Origin: Liolophura sinensis
Lineage: Eukaryota; Mollusca; Polyplacophora; Chitonida; Chitonidae
Reading direction: 5' to 3'
DNA: 64,000 bases
Assembly: GCF_032854445.1 (NCBI RefSeq)
Contig: NC_088303.1
Span: 15,817,501 to 15,881,500 of the forward strand
Shown: positions 45,610-55,929 of the stretch, piece after piece
Layout: every line of letters starts with the position of its first letter
Position numbering within the stretch: position 1 is the stretch's first letter
The notes under the pieces: model-generated
What the model saw: the letters and a program-made list of their open reading frames with translations, nothing else
Database searches by the model: none
Told to the model about the DNA's origin: nothing
Position numbers and translations under genes: made by a program

Positions 45610-46065
45610 ATTTTGCATTTTGCCGACTGCGGAGATGGTTTTATCTTCCCAAAGACTATCGGATTTGAAACTCGCGACAATTGTGTGTACAGCCCCTGGT
45701 TTGAAACCTTCAAACTCCCCTGAGGAGACGCTACAAAACGGTTGAGTATAGCAACCTCGTTCTCGCCTGTGAGGTATGCACCGCCATATTTAGCATTTTC
45801 TTTTATACATTTTGTCCTATTCACAATTCGACTATCCCACTTTGGTCTCTGGATGCACTCATTTTTTTCTCCATGTTACATTAATTTTCCATTTTTTAAA
45901 TACAAGATACGATTCCTGCGTTGTCGAATTAGCGAATGCACCCGGCCCAAAAGTAAAATGAAAGGTTGGGTCTTATTGATGGAGCACACTAGGTGCAGGT
46001 TGCAACCCTGTCTAGGACCGGGAATTCATTCCCCAGCTCTCGCTATTCCTGAGGCCTGAGTTACA
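45610..46065 (+). pseudogene. Inverted ZP pseudogene fragment (exons 7-8 and flanks)
   Basis: On the opposite strand from the ZP genes, 45625-45745 matches exon 7 (encoded GFIFPKTIGFETR and CVYSPWFETFKL), with an internal TGA and then loss of frame. 45746-45910 matches intron 7 of gene 2 (GACTATCCCACTTTGG and CATGTTACATTAATTTTCCA). 45911-45958 matches exon 8 (GATTCCTGCGTTGT), and the rest resembles the start of intron 8 of gene 2 (GGTTGGGTCTTAT and GAGCAC). Because introns are retained it is a DNA-level inverted duplicate, not a retrocopy. It is closer to gene 2 than gene 1. Confidence 0.85.
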
Positions 46066-46084
46066 ATAAGCTGTTATTTATTTT

Positions 46085-46225
46085 GATTTATTTGATTGGT
46101 GTTTTACGCCGTACTCAAGAATATTCCGCTTATACGACGGCGGCCAGCATTATGGTGGGAGGAAACCGGCCAGAGCCCTGGGAAAACCCACGACCATCCG
46201 CAGGTTGTTGGCAGACCTTCCCAAA
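46085..46225 (-). mobile_element. SINE family A, truncated, next to minisatellite
   Basis: TTGATTTATTTGATTGGTGT, TACGCCGTACTCAAGAATAT, GGAGGAAACCGGCCAGAGCC, then GTTGTTGGCAGACCTTCCCA, where it ends. The tRNA head is missing. Confidence 0.9.
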
Positions 46226-46307
46226 TAAGCGATCGACGAAGGTATTGTGCAATTTGCACTGTCGTTCATTGGACCTTCTTTGTCTTCCAGCAAAATGATG
46301 TTCAGAT

Positions 46308-47288
46308 ATGTATGTCAGATACGAGAAACTTACAGATGTGTACGTCACATACGGGAAACTTGCCGATGTGTACGTCACATATGGGAAACTTGCAAATGTG
46401 TACGTCACATACGGGAAACTTGCAGATGTGTACGTCACATGTGGGAAACTTGCAAATGTTTACGTCACATACGGGAAACTTGCCGATGTGTACGTCACAA
46501 ACGGGAAACTTGCCGATGTGTACGTCACATACGGGAAACTTGCCGATGTGTACGTCACATACGGGAAACTTGCCGATGTGTACGTCACATACGGGAAACT
46601 TGCCGATGTGTACGTCACATACGGGAAACTTGCAGATGTTTGTCACATATGGGAAACTTGCAGATGTGCACGTCACATATGGGAAACTTGCAGATGTGTT
46701 CGTCAGATACGGGAAACTTGCAGATGTGTACGTCACATATGGGAAACTTGCAGATGTGTACGTCACATACGGGAAACTTGCCGATGTGTACGTCACATAC
46801 GGGAAACTTGCAGATGTGTACGTCACATACGGGAAACTTGCAGATGTTTATCACATATGGGGAAACTTGCAGATGTGCACGTCACATATGGGAAACTTGC
46901 AGATGTGTTCGTCAGATACGGGAAACTTGCAGATGTGTACGTCACATATGGGGAAACTTGCAGATGTGCACGTCACATACGGGAAACTTGCAGATGCGTA
47001 CGTCACATATGGGAAACTTGCAGATGCGTACGTCACATACGGGAAACTTGCGATGTGTACGTCACATACGGGAAACTTGCGATGTGTACGTCACATACGG
47101 GAAACTTGCGATGTGTACGTCACATACGGGAAACTTGCAGATGTGCACGTCACATACGGGAAACTTGCAGATGTGCACGTCACATACGGGAAACTTGCAG
47201 ATGTGTACGTCACATATGGGAAACTTGCAGATGTGCACGTCACATACGGGAAACTTGCCGATGTGCACGTCACATACGGGAAACTTGT
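46308..47288. repeat. 30-bp minisatellite of CRE half-sites, ~33 units
   Basis: Array of GGGAAACTTGCAGATGTGTA-CGTCACATAC units, mostly exactly 30 bp with a few 29-31 bp ones. Nearly every unit carries (T/C)ACGTCACA, a CREB/ATF half-site. Because 30 is a multiple of three, all three plus frames and at least two minus frames stay open, giving ten-residue repeats such as GKLADVYVTY or GNLQMCTSHT. Rare indels switch frames within the array, so no single frame is favoured. It lies between the two ZP genes. No splice sites, signal or conserved flanking exon support translation. Confidence 0.93.
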
Positions 47289-47760
47289 CAAAGGTTTACC
47301 CCGAGAATTCGGCTTCCTCTACCCACAAGGACTGGCCGCCATCGTGGAAACCTTCCAGTGGCATTTAAACCGCATCAAAGTTTATCAGATCTACTAGTTC
47401 TTTGTACTCGCACTAATGTAAAAGCTCTGGATTGGCTTTGTAAACTTTTTTCTAACGAAAGCCGTCTTTTTTCTCAACCAAATTTGGATGATGGAAGCCA
47501 ACCTCAAAACGTCTAATTAACTTTTTAATAAATTCTATTGGTCTTAAATTTCACCAATTTTCCGTAGGTGATAGCAAGCCATTTTGAGCTTAATCGAGAC
47601 AGTGTACTTTCAACTCACCGTTTTAGTATTGATTGTTACGTGTGTTAATGTATTTGTTAGTCTCTTATTGGGTGCAATTAAATTGTTTTCCTTGTGTTGT
47701 GTCCTCACATAATGCAAATAATCGTCGTAAGGATCTATTTCTCTTCAGGTTTTTTTAATT
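47289..47760. other. Spacer after the minisatellite
   Basis: The frame runs on a little way past the array, then stops. No gene recognised. Confidence 0.4.
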
Positions 47761-47896
47761 AGTGGGAAGGTCTCCTAGCAACCTGAGGATGGTAATGGGT
47801 TTCCGCCCATCATAATGCTGGCCGCCGTCGTATAAGTGAAATATTCTTGAGTACGGCGTAAAATACCAATCAAATAAATAAATAAATAAATAAATA
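47761..47896 (+). mobile_element. SINE family A, 3' half, plus orientation
   Basis: GTGGGAAGGTCTCCTAGCAA, ATCATAATGCTGGCCGCCGT, ATATTCTTGAGTACGGCGTA and a tail of (AAAT)n repeats. The head is absent. Confidence 0.9.
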
Positions 47897-48496
47897 GTTT
47901 TTTTTTATATGTTTCTACTAGCTCCCTGACAAATTACCAACTTCTGTGTACAGAAGTCCAAGCATCATCACATTTATTGACAAGAGGCCAGACTTCACCG
48001 GCAACACCATTTGCCAACTATCACACTGTCTTTAAGGCTCTGAGTTTACTCATATTATAGACTGTTGTAAAACTAAAACTTTGGTTTCCTGATTTCTCTC
48101 AGAAAAAGTGGACGGCCCAATGAACATAGAATTGCAATCTAAAAGTATCGTAATTCATTTATTTCTACGCAATTTTCGGCTACACCAAAGGCAAGACACC
48201 CACCCACTGGCAATACCCTTGCGTTACTCTAAAGAATGTAATGGAAGTATCTAACGCTCGTTTACGTTCATGTGCTTGTCAACATTTACAACCTCTGTGA
48301 CAAGAACTTTTTCCTTGCTGTTTTTGTACGCCGTGCTTCACTTCTAGAAGACCTCGAAATTGATTATACTCGGTTTTATGTCCCCCGAATTATGCGAAAT
48401 AAACACAATACACTAGAATTGTACAAGACTAAGAGTTGCCGTCATGAAAGTGAAATATTCTGAAATGTGGCGTAAAACACAAACCAAGTAAAAAAA

Positions 48497-48632
48497 ATTA
48501 TTTATTTGGTGTTTTACGCCGTACTCAAGAATATTTCACTTATACGACGGCGGCCAGCATTATGGCGGGAGGAAACCAGGCAGAGCCCGGGGGAAACCCA
48601 CGATAATTCGCAGGTTGCTGACAGACCTAAAC
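48497..48632 (-). mobile_element. SINE family A, 3' half
   Basis: TTATTTATTTGGTGTTTTAC, GCCGTACTCAAGAATATTTC, GGAGGAAACCAGGCAGAGCC and TTCGCAGGTTGCTGACAGAC. About 600 bp from the plus-oriented copy at 47761, tail to tail. Confidence 0.9.
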
Positions 48633-49687
48633 AAAATTAAGATACTGGTTTAATCCATCCGCCGAACATACTCCTAGCGTCTTTACATCATTATTGAAAA
48701 CTGTTGTCCCCCCTTTGAAAGAATCCGTCCTAATTTCTTCTGTTTATATGCCTTTCAGTTCTGATGGTTTGTGTTAAAATGTTATGTTGGAAAATGGTTT
48801 CGCCATTAATCCATGTCCATTTTAATTGATGGCCGTTATAGGAACATCCGTTTCGATTTTACATTCATTCCAGTTAACAGTAAATGTCCACGCGCTCTGC
48901 TCCGTTAATTCTAGAACAGTGACATCTAGTAAATTGCAATTAACATTACTGCATTTTGTTTTGCTTTTGTACTATATTCTACTTAAGCCATGGTGCAAGG
49001 GGGCGTGTAATTTGCTACTGTTTAAGCATTTACATGAACAGTTACAATAAAACTCTGACTGAGGTAAATTGACATCAGATCGTTTTTCACCGGTAATGTG
49101 TTACCATTCGTCAGCTATCACAATGTCGTCGCTGATCTGGTTTTAGTCTGCATGCTGTACGTTTTTAATTATATCAAACAAATATGTATCTCGTTTGTGC
49201 TGCGATTGCAACTGTTGGCAATCTTATTCAGCACGATGCCACTAAGCGGAATTAGAAACATTTAAGGAGAGGGACAGAGATCATTGGCTTATTCATTGTA
49301 AAATAGAAGATATTTTCAGTGAAGGAGTTTGCTGGAGTATTCTGTATACACTTCCTGCGGTAATAATTTGTGACGTTGAATGCAGTTGGGATCTACCAGG
49401 ATGAAGATATTCGATGGAATATTGAGGACACAGTACTAGTTGTAGTTACAACACAAAGAGTTTGTTAGAAATCCCTCTCTTTAAAAATTACAAAAGAAAA
49501 ACAAAAAACACATGATCTCACTATAATAGTATGCAAGGTCATATATGTGCACGCTATAAACAGGACCCTCCCCTGTATTTATGTTAAGCAATGTAAAACT
49601 GAAACTATCCCATTTGGTGTAATCTAAATGCTTTGTACTGATAAGATGTACCATAAGATGCAAGCCTAGTTCCCCTTAAATCTAGTG

Positions 49688-49898
49688 GTGTACCTCCGTA
49701 GCTGAGTGATAGCGTGCAAACGTACAGAATGACTCCAGGGCCTCTCACCAATGCGGGAAGTTCAAGTCCAGTTCAAGCTGGGCCGCCATCAAGCTGGGTG
49801 TGGTGGTGGGTTTCCCCCCACCACAATGCTGGCCGCTGTCATAAGTCAAATATTCTGGAATATACGGTGTAAAACGCCAGTCAATGAACAATTAAATA
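49688..49898 (+). mobile_element. SINE family A, plus orientation, diverged
   Basis: A-box region TACCTCCGTAGCTGAGTGAT, B box GTTCAAGTCC, then CACCACAATGCTGGCCGCTG and ATATACGGTGTAAAACGCCA to a short tail. Most of the element is present although substituted. Confidence 0.85.
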
Positions 49899-49917
49899 TT
49901 GTTTAACTTAATCCTTT

Positions 49918-49988
49918 ACATTTATTGATTGGCGTTTCACACAGTACTCCAGAATATTTCACTTATACAACAGCGGCCAGCATTACCA
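49918..49988 (-). mobile_element. SINE family A fragment, tail-to-tail with previous copy
   Basis: ACATTTATTGATTGGCGTTT, CACACAGTACTCCAGAATAT and AACAGCGGCCAGCATTACC. With 49688-49898 it can form an RNA hairpin of about 70 bp with a 20-bp loop. Confidence 0.85.
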
Positions 49989-51082
49989 TTCCCTTTATTG
50001 GATATCCCTGGCGGAGTATAAAAGGAGAAAAAAACCTGAAGTGGAGATACCTCTGTACAGTACATGTAGATCTTTCTCCATGGAAACGTTGAAAATGTTA
50101 TCCTCATGGCTCGACTCGTGAATTATCATTAATTACACAAAAACAGCGGTTTTTCAATAGATACAAGTTTGGTGGTACAGCTTCTTAAAACGAGACTTAA
50201 ATGGATATTTATGCATTTGTGAATCTAATGGTGTCATATCGGTATGACAGGACGGCACAACTAAACTCGTTCCTATATTTGAGAAAGCGAGCTCTTTCAG
50301 GATGTATGTCGCGCCGTTACAGTGACAATAACCGCTGTTGTAGCAATATCTAACTCCTCTACGAGGACGGAGTATTAATAATCTTCCAGGCAAATATAAC
50401 CGCCGTCTCCTGGACATTCTTGGATTTCAGCCAGTTACAGTGAACGGTAGGATCGTTCGTTTTTGGCCGATGTGCACAAGAGCATTAGCACGGTAGATTG
50501 CAAAACCTATATTTAATAAGCCCACGCCAATTGTAAAGCAATGGATCTGTCTTCCATTTTTAGCAGGCTTTTTTTTTCTTTTTTTGTTTTCTTCTGTACA
50601 CCTCTGCACTCTCACCGGAGATTCCGGGGACCGTCACTGTTTACAGTATTGAGGTGACCAATCAAGACTTCTTTCTAAAATTTGCGACCTTGGGTCCGTT
50701 AGTTTTACACAATATATAATTCTAGCAGGAATATCGCTTCTTTCTCTCAAATGGTTAGACCACCTAATGAACAGTCCTGTCTTCTAAAGGCTGGTAAAAT
50801 AGATGCAGTATTCAACAGCACTAATGTCTAATTTTAGAAGAATAGGGTACTTACATTGGTGGTAAGTTAAAATCAGATTTACAATCACCATTGTAAATAC
50901 CAGAAGTGCATATACGTCAAAACAAACTCCTTGACTGCATTAGAGTAATTAAAGACTTTAAAATAGATTTTCCTACCAATATACTATGCCATACAAAGAG
51001 GTTCTTGTAAATTAAAGTTTCCCGATTTAACGAGGCACTTATGTTTCTGTCATGGAGACAAAGTCAATAGGTGTGTATGTAG
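49989..51082. other. Intergenic stretch, no gene recognised
   Basis: Minus-strand frames at 50154-50417 and 50427-50615 have no motif, signal or supporting splice sites. Otherwise unremarkable. Confidence 0.4.
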
Positions 51083-51310
51083 TCTTGTGGCACGGCGAGT
51101 CCATGCCGCCAAAGTCCTTCCATCACTTCAGTATCATGAAGACAGACAGGACACCCCACGCAGTCACTTACTGTACACCGGGTCAACCAGTCCAGTTTCC
51201 TTGCTCTGACCAGTCATGCCAAGCCTCAAACGAGGCAGCAACAAGTACCATTTAATATCTATTACCCCACCCGCGTTTGATCCCGGATCTCTAGGGGGAC
51301 ACACTTTGGG
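51083..51310 (-). mobile_element. SINE family B copy
   Basis: TGGCACGGCGAGTCCATGCC, CAGTCACTTACTGTACACCG, TTTCCTTGCTCTGACCAGTC and AACGAGGCAGCAACAAGTAC, then a B-box region CGCGTTTGATCCCGGATCTC. Confidence 0.78.
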
Positions 51311-51334
51311 TATACACGTTAGAACAATCGATAT

Positions 51335-51425
51335 ACTGAGGCCATTCAAGAATTTCACTTATAATGGCGGTCAGGTATGTTATGTGGAGAAAACCAGAGT
51401 GGGTGAACTTTGATAGATACCCGGC
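51335..51425 (-). mobile_element. SINE family C-like fragment
   Basis: CCATTCAAGAATTTCACTTA, TAATGGCGGTCAGGTATGTT and GAGTGGGTGAACTTTGATAG recall the family C body. Short and diverged. Confidence 0.4.
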
Positions 51426-51541
51426 ACCGAAACGGCGATAACAGAATTCTAACAAGACTATGAACTTAGCCTTACTAAGGTCCCATATTGTACGGGACGC
51501 AACATTAAAAACGACGAAGACAACATTTCAGTAAAACCAAA

Positions 51542-51547
51542 TTTAAT
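51542..51547 (-). other. Poly(A) signal variant, ZP gene 2
   Basis: ATTAAA on the gene strand, 71 bp after the stop, in the same TTTAATCGACT context as after ZP gene 1. Confidence 0.5.
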
Positions 51548-51617
51548 CGACTGTATTAGATTACAGAAAAAACTAAAAACATACCATAACAAAACGTAAC
51601 AATCATTACAAAAAAAC

Positions 51618-54129
51618 TCAGTCGAACTTATATTGCCTCGATTCAATTCCAAATGGCTGGCTATCACCTGGGCATGAAAAAACAAAATTGTTAAAATTTA
51701 ACATTTATCAAAAATCGGATTTGTGGATCCATCATTGAAAATTTGGAGAAAACAATGAAAATTTAGTGAATGCAGAGTTTGTGGTTGTACGAGTAAAAAA
51801 AAAAAAAAATAAGATTCCAGAACTAGTGACCCGATAAACACTGGTGTGTCTTCAGTAAACGACTGAGCGAACGGCAAGAAGTCTAGGACCATTATTGTAA
51901 CCCAGGCTTTGGAATTCCCGGCCCAACGCCGGGTTTCAACCTGCACCTCTTGTGCTCTATCGATAAGACCCAACCCTTCATCTTACCTGGTATGGATCTT
52001 TTAGGGCCGGATGCTTTCCCGAATTCCACAACGCAGGAATCCTAGGAATAAAAATGGAAAATTTATGTAATATGGGGGAGAGAAAAGATACCTGCATTCA
52101 GAAACCAAAAAAGTGGGATAGTCAAATCTTAAAATTTGAAATGTAAAATATAACACTGAAAAGTAAATATAGCATTACATACCCCATCGCAGTTCTGGTT
52201 ACATGCCGTGTATGTACACTCAAACCGTATTGTAGAGTCTCCTCCGGAGAGTTTGAAGGCTTCAAACCACGGGCTGTACACACAATTGCCGCGAGTTTCA
52301 AATCCGATAGTCTTCGGGAAGATCAAACCATCTCCGCAGCTGGCAAAATATGGAAAGAAAAACAGGTTGTAGGAAATGTAACTTGTAAACCATTAACTTG
52401 AAAAACATGACGGAATACGTTTTTTCCGTTTGGTCTTTGAAATAAAAGGAGTAGGCATTAACCAATTGTAAAATACTTACCCAGCTCTCAGGATGTTATA
52501 TCTACTTTGGGAATTCACCGCGGCGCAGCTGAGGGCACGGAACGAATTCAATCGGCCTGGTAAGAACAAAATTGGCATAAACTTTTTACTCTGTATCTTA
52601 CCTTGATTTGATAAGCAAATCAGTAAAGTTACTTTTAAATTAGACCGACACTCAAGAATGAGACTACATACGTAGAGGCCAGGACAGGCGTGCGGACCCA
52701 TACCAAAAATCGCGATTAGGTTTTTCTCATGACCTATACATTCTGCTCGCTAAGATATTTGGCTAAGTTGAATCGTCTTTACCTGAAGTATCCCAAGCAA
52801 CAAGTTGTATTTTCCTGCCAATGGAGATGTGATCTCCGGTGACCTCTTGTCCTAGTGCATCCATGACCTTCAGGGTGAAAGTAGCAGACGAGTTACCACC
52901 AAGAAGAGTTTGCTTCTCCCATGGGTTCAGGAACCTAAAATTAACAAAGGAAAATTTTTTTAAAATGCCGAGATTTGGCCGGGTATCTTGTCAGTTGCCA
53001 TCTAATATTTCTGAAAGACCTTAAAAACAGAATCTTCACATTTGTTTGCACAGACACCTTAATATATAGTTAATGTGTGGGTTACGTTAAATCCTGTAAT
53101 TTCGGTTTACCAGTCCGCAATGGTTTCAGTCTTGGAAACGGCCTTGCCGTGGGCATCGTAGGCACACGAAATGGTGTGGATTTTGCGCTCTTGTATGATC
53201 TGGGCGTCCCGTTCTCCCCAGCCCACTTCTACGTCCACCGTGTACGTTCGAATACCTTCCTTTTTCTACAATGTGTGAACAAATAAAAATCAAGTAAAGG
53301 CGGGGTATATTAGGTACAGTTTTGCTGGATAATCCAAGGGATAATTGGCTTGAAGTAAATTAGGTTAATCGAAGCTTACGTAAAACTGGCATGCTGTCCC
53401 CACGTAGGACTGACTGAAGGAGCCATCCACTTCCCAGTTAACTGGGTCTACGACGGTCAAAGTTTTGTCCCCATTCCTGCACCTGGCCAAGGCGTAGGCC
53501 GGGACGTCGGCGGTCAGATGGAGAGTAGGTGTGTCCAAGTCACTCGCCGGGCACTTCGAGAACACTTAAACGATAACATTTTGAACATTCACATTTTTTG
53601 TAAAATTGTTAATGAAAACGTATTCTCTGGGCACCAGTCCACACGCAAAAAAAAAGTTAGAAAAATTGATTATATAAAACAGGCAATTGTCAAAACTTAC
53701 AATGCACTATGGGATCATCGGCCAGGGCAAAGGCAACCTGAAAAAGATAAAGAAATTGATAAAAAAAAAAAAAAATGAAATATCAGGAGACCAATGAGCA
53801 GCATTTGCCCCGAATGTTGTGGTTTGAGGGGCAGTGGCACAGCATGAAAAAAAAAATAGTAACCCTGAAACACTGGGGCTATCAAAAACTAATAATCCTA
53901 TACACCAGTCAATATCTGATAACGTGGCCTCTGTTATAACACCATTATGCGATAGGCAGGATGTACGATCATAGTTACGGAAAAATGTGTTGTATCGCCA
54001 AAGAGACTAAGGTTGGTTGTAGTATTAATTCTTCTCTACCGAGAACGCGGACTTTAGATTAGAATCTGTTACAGTAGGCCAAGAGCAGAACATGCTTACC
54101 ATACTCAAGCACAGGACTATATTCAGCAT
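51618..54129 (-). CDS. ZP-domain secreted protein 2, tandem paralogue
   Basis: Nine exons: 54100-54129, 53701-53737, 53380-53564, 53111-53265, 52783-52934, 52481-52556, 52183-52339, 51987-52041 and 51618-51667. Each has exactly the length of its counterpart in gene 1, giving 298 aa. The signal peptide is MLNIVLCLSMVAFALA, then DDPIVH as in gene 1. The ZP domain is nearly identical to gene 1 in exons 3, 4, 5 and 7. Differences concentrate in the signal peptide, exon 6 (RYNILRAG against RYYVLRAG), exon 8 (FGKASGPKRSIP against FAKPSSPKRSIP) and the tail (GDSQPFGIESRQYKFD). Introns 3 and 4 are almost identical to those of gene 1, whereas introns 1, 2 and 5-8 are not alignable by eye. Both copies look intact, so both may be expressed, probably from similar promoters. 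Confidence 0.92.
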
Positions 54130-54393
54130 GTTTGAACCGAATAACTGAAACAAGGAACACAAGGGAAGACGCTGAAAAAACTAAAAGCAAATAAAAGAAT
54201 ACAACTGAATAATTAAAATGCTTCACCGTGTAAAGTTATTTCCATGCGGTAAAAGTGGTAGGTTAACTAATGTTTACCTTATAGGACAAGGAGAGCTATT
54301 AAAGATGGCGGTCCGCTACAGAAACCCCTATCGAACCAAATGTAACGATCAACGAAGAAAACTGAAAAATATAGCTGACCGAGCAGGAAGCTC

Positions 54394-54400
54394 TTTTATA
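54394..54400 (-). promoter_or_regulatory. TATA box, ZP gene 2
   Basis: TATAAAA on the gene strand, 265 bp before the ATG and followed by GAGCT as the probable start region. Confidence 0.7.
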
Positions 54401-54411
54401 GCTATCTCAGC

Positions 54412-54419
54412 TGACGTCA
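54412..54419 (-). promoter_or_regulatory. CRE (TGACGTCA), ZP gene 2
   Basis: Perfect palindrome, 11 bp upstream of the TATA box. Further upstream ATTTACATGAAAATCTGG also resembles gene 1 sequence (TATTCACATGTAAATGTGG), so the core promoter is conserved. Confidence 0.7.
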
Positions 54420-54965
54420 TTTATCGTCCAGCGGACCTCCACGGGTCCAGATTTTCATGTAAATACCGCAGAGTGGATGGTTGTTTTGAATAACATTTCC
54501 TGTCTAAGCACCTGATATTAGTCAATCGTTGGGAACTATAGCACCAAGTTTGAATCCGAAAAGGCGCTTTACATGAAGGATATAGTCGTGTAATGCAAAT
54601 GAAGAGACAAGAAACTTCCAATGAAAGCGGATTTACTTATGAATTTGGATTGGAATGTAAATGCATGAACATAAAAACGTTGCGATAAGGGATCAAATTA
54701 AATGTCAATACGCATTGTCTGTTTATAACTGCTATGTATTCCTCTCAAATATTCTATATATGACTTACTGCATACTTTAAATCTATCGTGATAGACGTGT
54801 TAGCAACCACCTAGAATACATATATATACGTTTACATTATATACGCACAGTGATTCGAGTTGTAGCTTCGATCCCGAACCTGAGTAAGTACTGATCTGTC
54901 TTGTGTGCAGATGATAAGGGAACAGACCCAGTACTGGTCCGCCTTGTGTGCTTATAATAAGGCAA

Positions 54966-55084
54966 TATTTATTTATTTTATTTTATTTTATTTTATTGAT
55001 GTTTTACGACAGTGGCCATGCAGCATTATGGTGGTAGTAAACCGGGCACAGCTCATGGGAAACCCACGACCATCCACAGATTAA
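54966..55084 (-). mobile_element. SINE family A, shortened, in minisatellite
   Basis: Tail of (TTTTA)n, TTGATGTTTTACGACAGTGG, CAGCATTATGGTGGTAGTAA and CCCACGACCATCCACAG. The TACTCAAGAATATTTCACTT part of the core is deleted. Confidence 0.85.
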
Positions 55085-55195
55085 TAAAGGAATAGACCCA
55101 GTACTGGTCCGTCTTACGCGCAAATAATCAGGGAATAGGTTCAGTACTGGTCCGTCTTGCGCGCAAATAATCAGGGAATAGGCCCCTGTACTGAT

Positions 55196-55452
55196 TTATT
55201 TTATTTATTTGATTGGTGTTTTACGCCGTACTCAAGAATATTTCAGTTATAAAACTGCGGTCAGCATTATGGTGGGAGGAAACCGGGCACAGCCCAGTGG
55301 AAACCCACGACCATCCCACGTATGCTGGCAGACCTTCCCACGTATGGCCGGAGAGGAAGCCAGGGTGAGCTGGACTTGAACCGTATTGGTGAGAGGCTCC
55401 TGGGTCATTATGCTGCGCTAGCACGCTAATCAACTTAGCCACGGAGGCCCCC
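55196..55452 (-). mobile_element. SINE family A, full length, in minisatellite
   Basis: Tail to head complete (B-box zone GAGCTGGACTTGAACC; A-box zone GCTAATCAACTTAGCCACGG). The target duplication GTACTGAT (55188-55195 and 55459-55466) is part of the minisatellite unit. Confidence 0.92.
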
Positions 55453-55510
55453 GGCCCAGTACTGATCTGTCTTGTGTTCAGATAATAAGAAAATAGGTTC
55501 AGTACTGGTC

Positions 55511-55692
55511 TTATCTCAGGCAGGGGTTTTCATATCTAATGTCAACTTTCAGGGGTTTCATATCTCGTGTCGACTGGAAGAGGTTTTATATCTCATGTCG
55601 ACTTTCAGGGTTTTCATATCTCATGTCGACTGGCAGGGGTTTCATATCTCAATTCGACTGGCAGGGGTTTCTTATCTCATGTCCTTGACATG
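55511..55692. repeat. ~28-31-bp minisatellite, six units
   Basis: GGCAGGGGTTTCATATCTCA-TGTCGACT units, with ACTTTCAGGGTTTT variants. It directly abuts the previous minisatellite. Confidence 0.9.
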
Positions 55693-55929
55693 ACTTTTCA
55701 GTGATGCAGCATTATAAATACGACTGCTCTAAGGCCCATCGGTTGTAAGACACCGTCGGCCGGGATATGACGGAAGTGGTGGTGAAGGTGATGTATATTT
55801 TCAACCAAGTAAACTAAAACTACACATACAAGCCAGTCATTATATATTAACAGGTCTTCTCGGAATGATGTTGTATGTAATTCTGATGTAATCTTAAGCC
55901 TTAATTATCGCAAAATAAATAAACATACT

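Larger units (their letters stand above)
54885..55510. repeat. ~46-bp minisatellite split by two SINEs
   Basis: Units read CAGTACTGGTCCGTCTTG(T/C)G followed by CGCAAATAATCAGGGAATAG. Copies lie at 54885-54965, 55085-55195 and 55457-55510, interrupted by the SINE insertions at 54966-55084 and 55196-55452. Confidence 0.85.

Noticed and set aside
46308..47288. CRISPR-like array
   Set aside because: Units are contiguous with no unique spacers; the context is eukaryotic.
46096..47516. Plus-strand frames of 373-433 codons as repeat-protein genes
   Set aside because: All come from the 30-bp minisatellite without stops in the unit; frames switch by indels and none is favoured, and part of the longest frame is SINE sequence.
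55221..55442. 73-codon minus-strand frame
   Set aside because: Translation of the full-length SINE at 55196-55452; similar shadow frames occur at other SINE copies.
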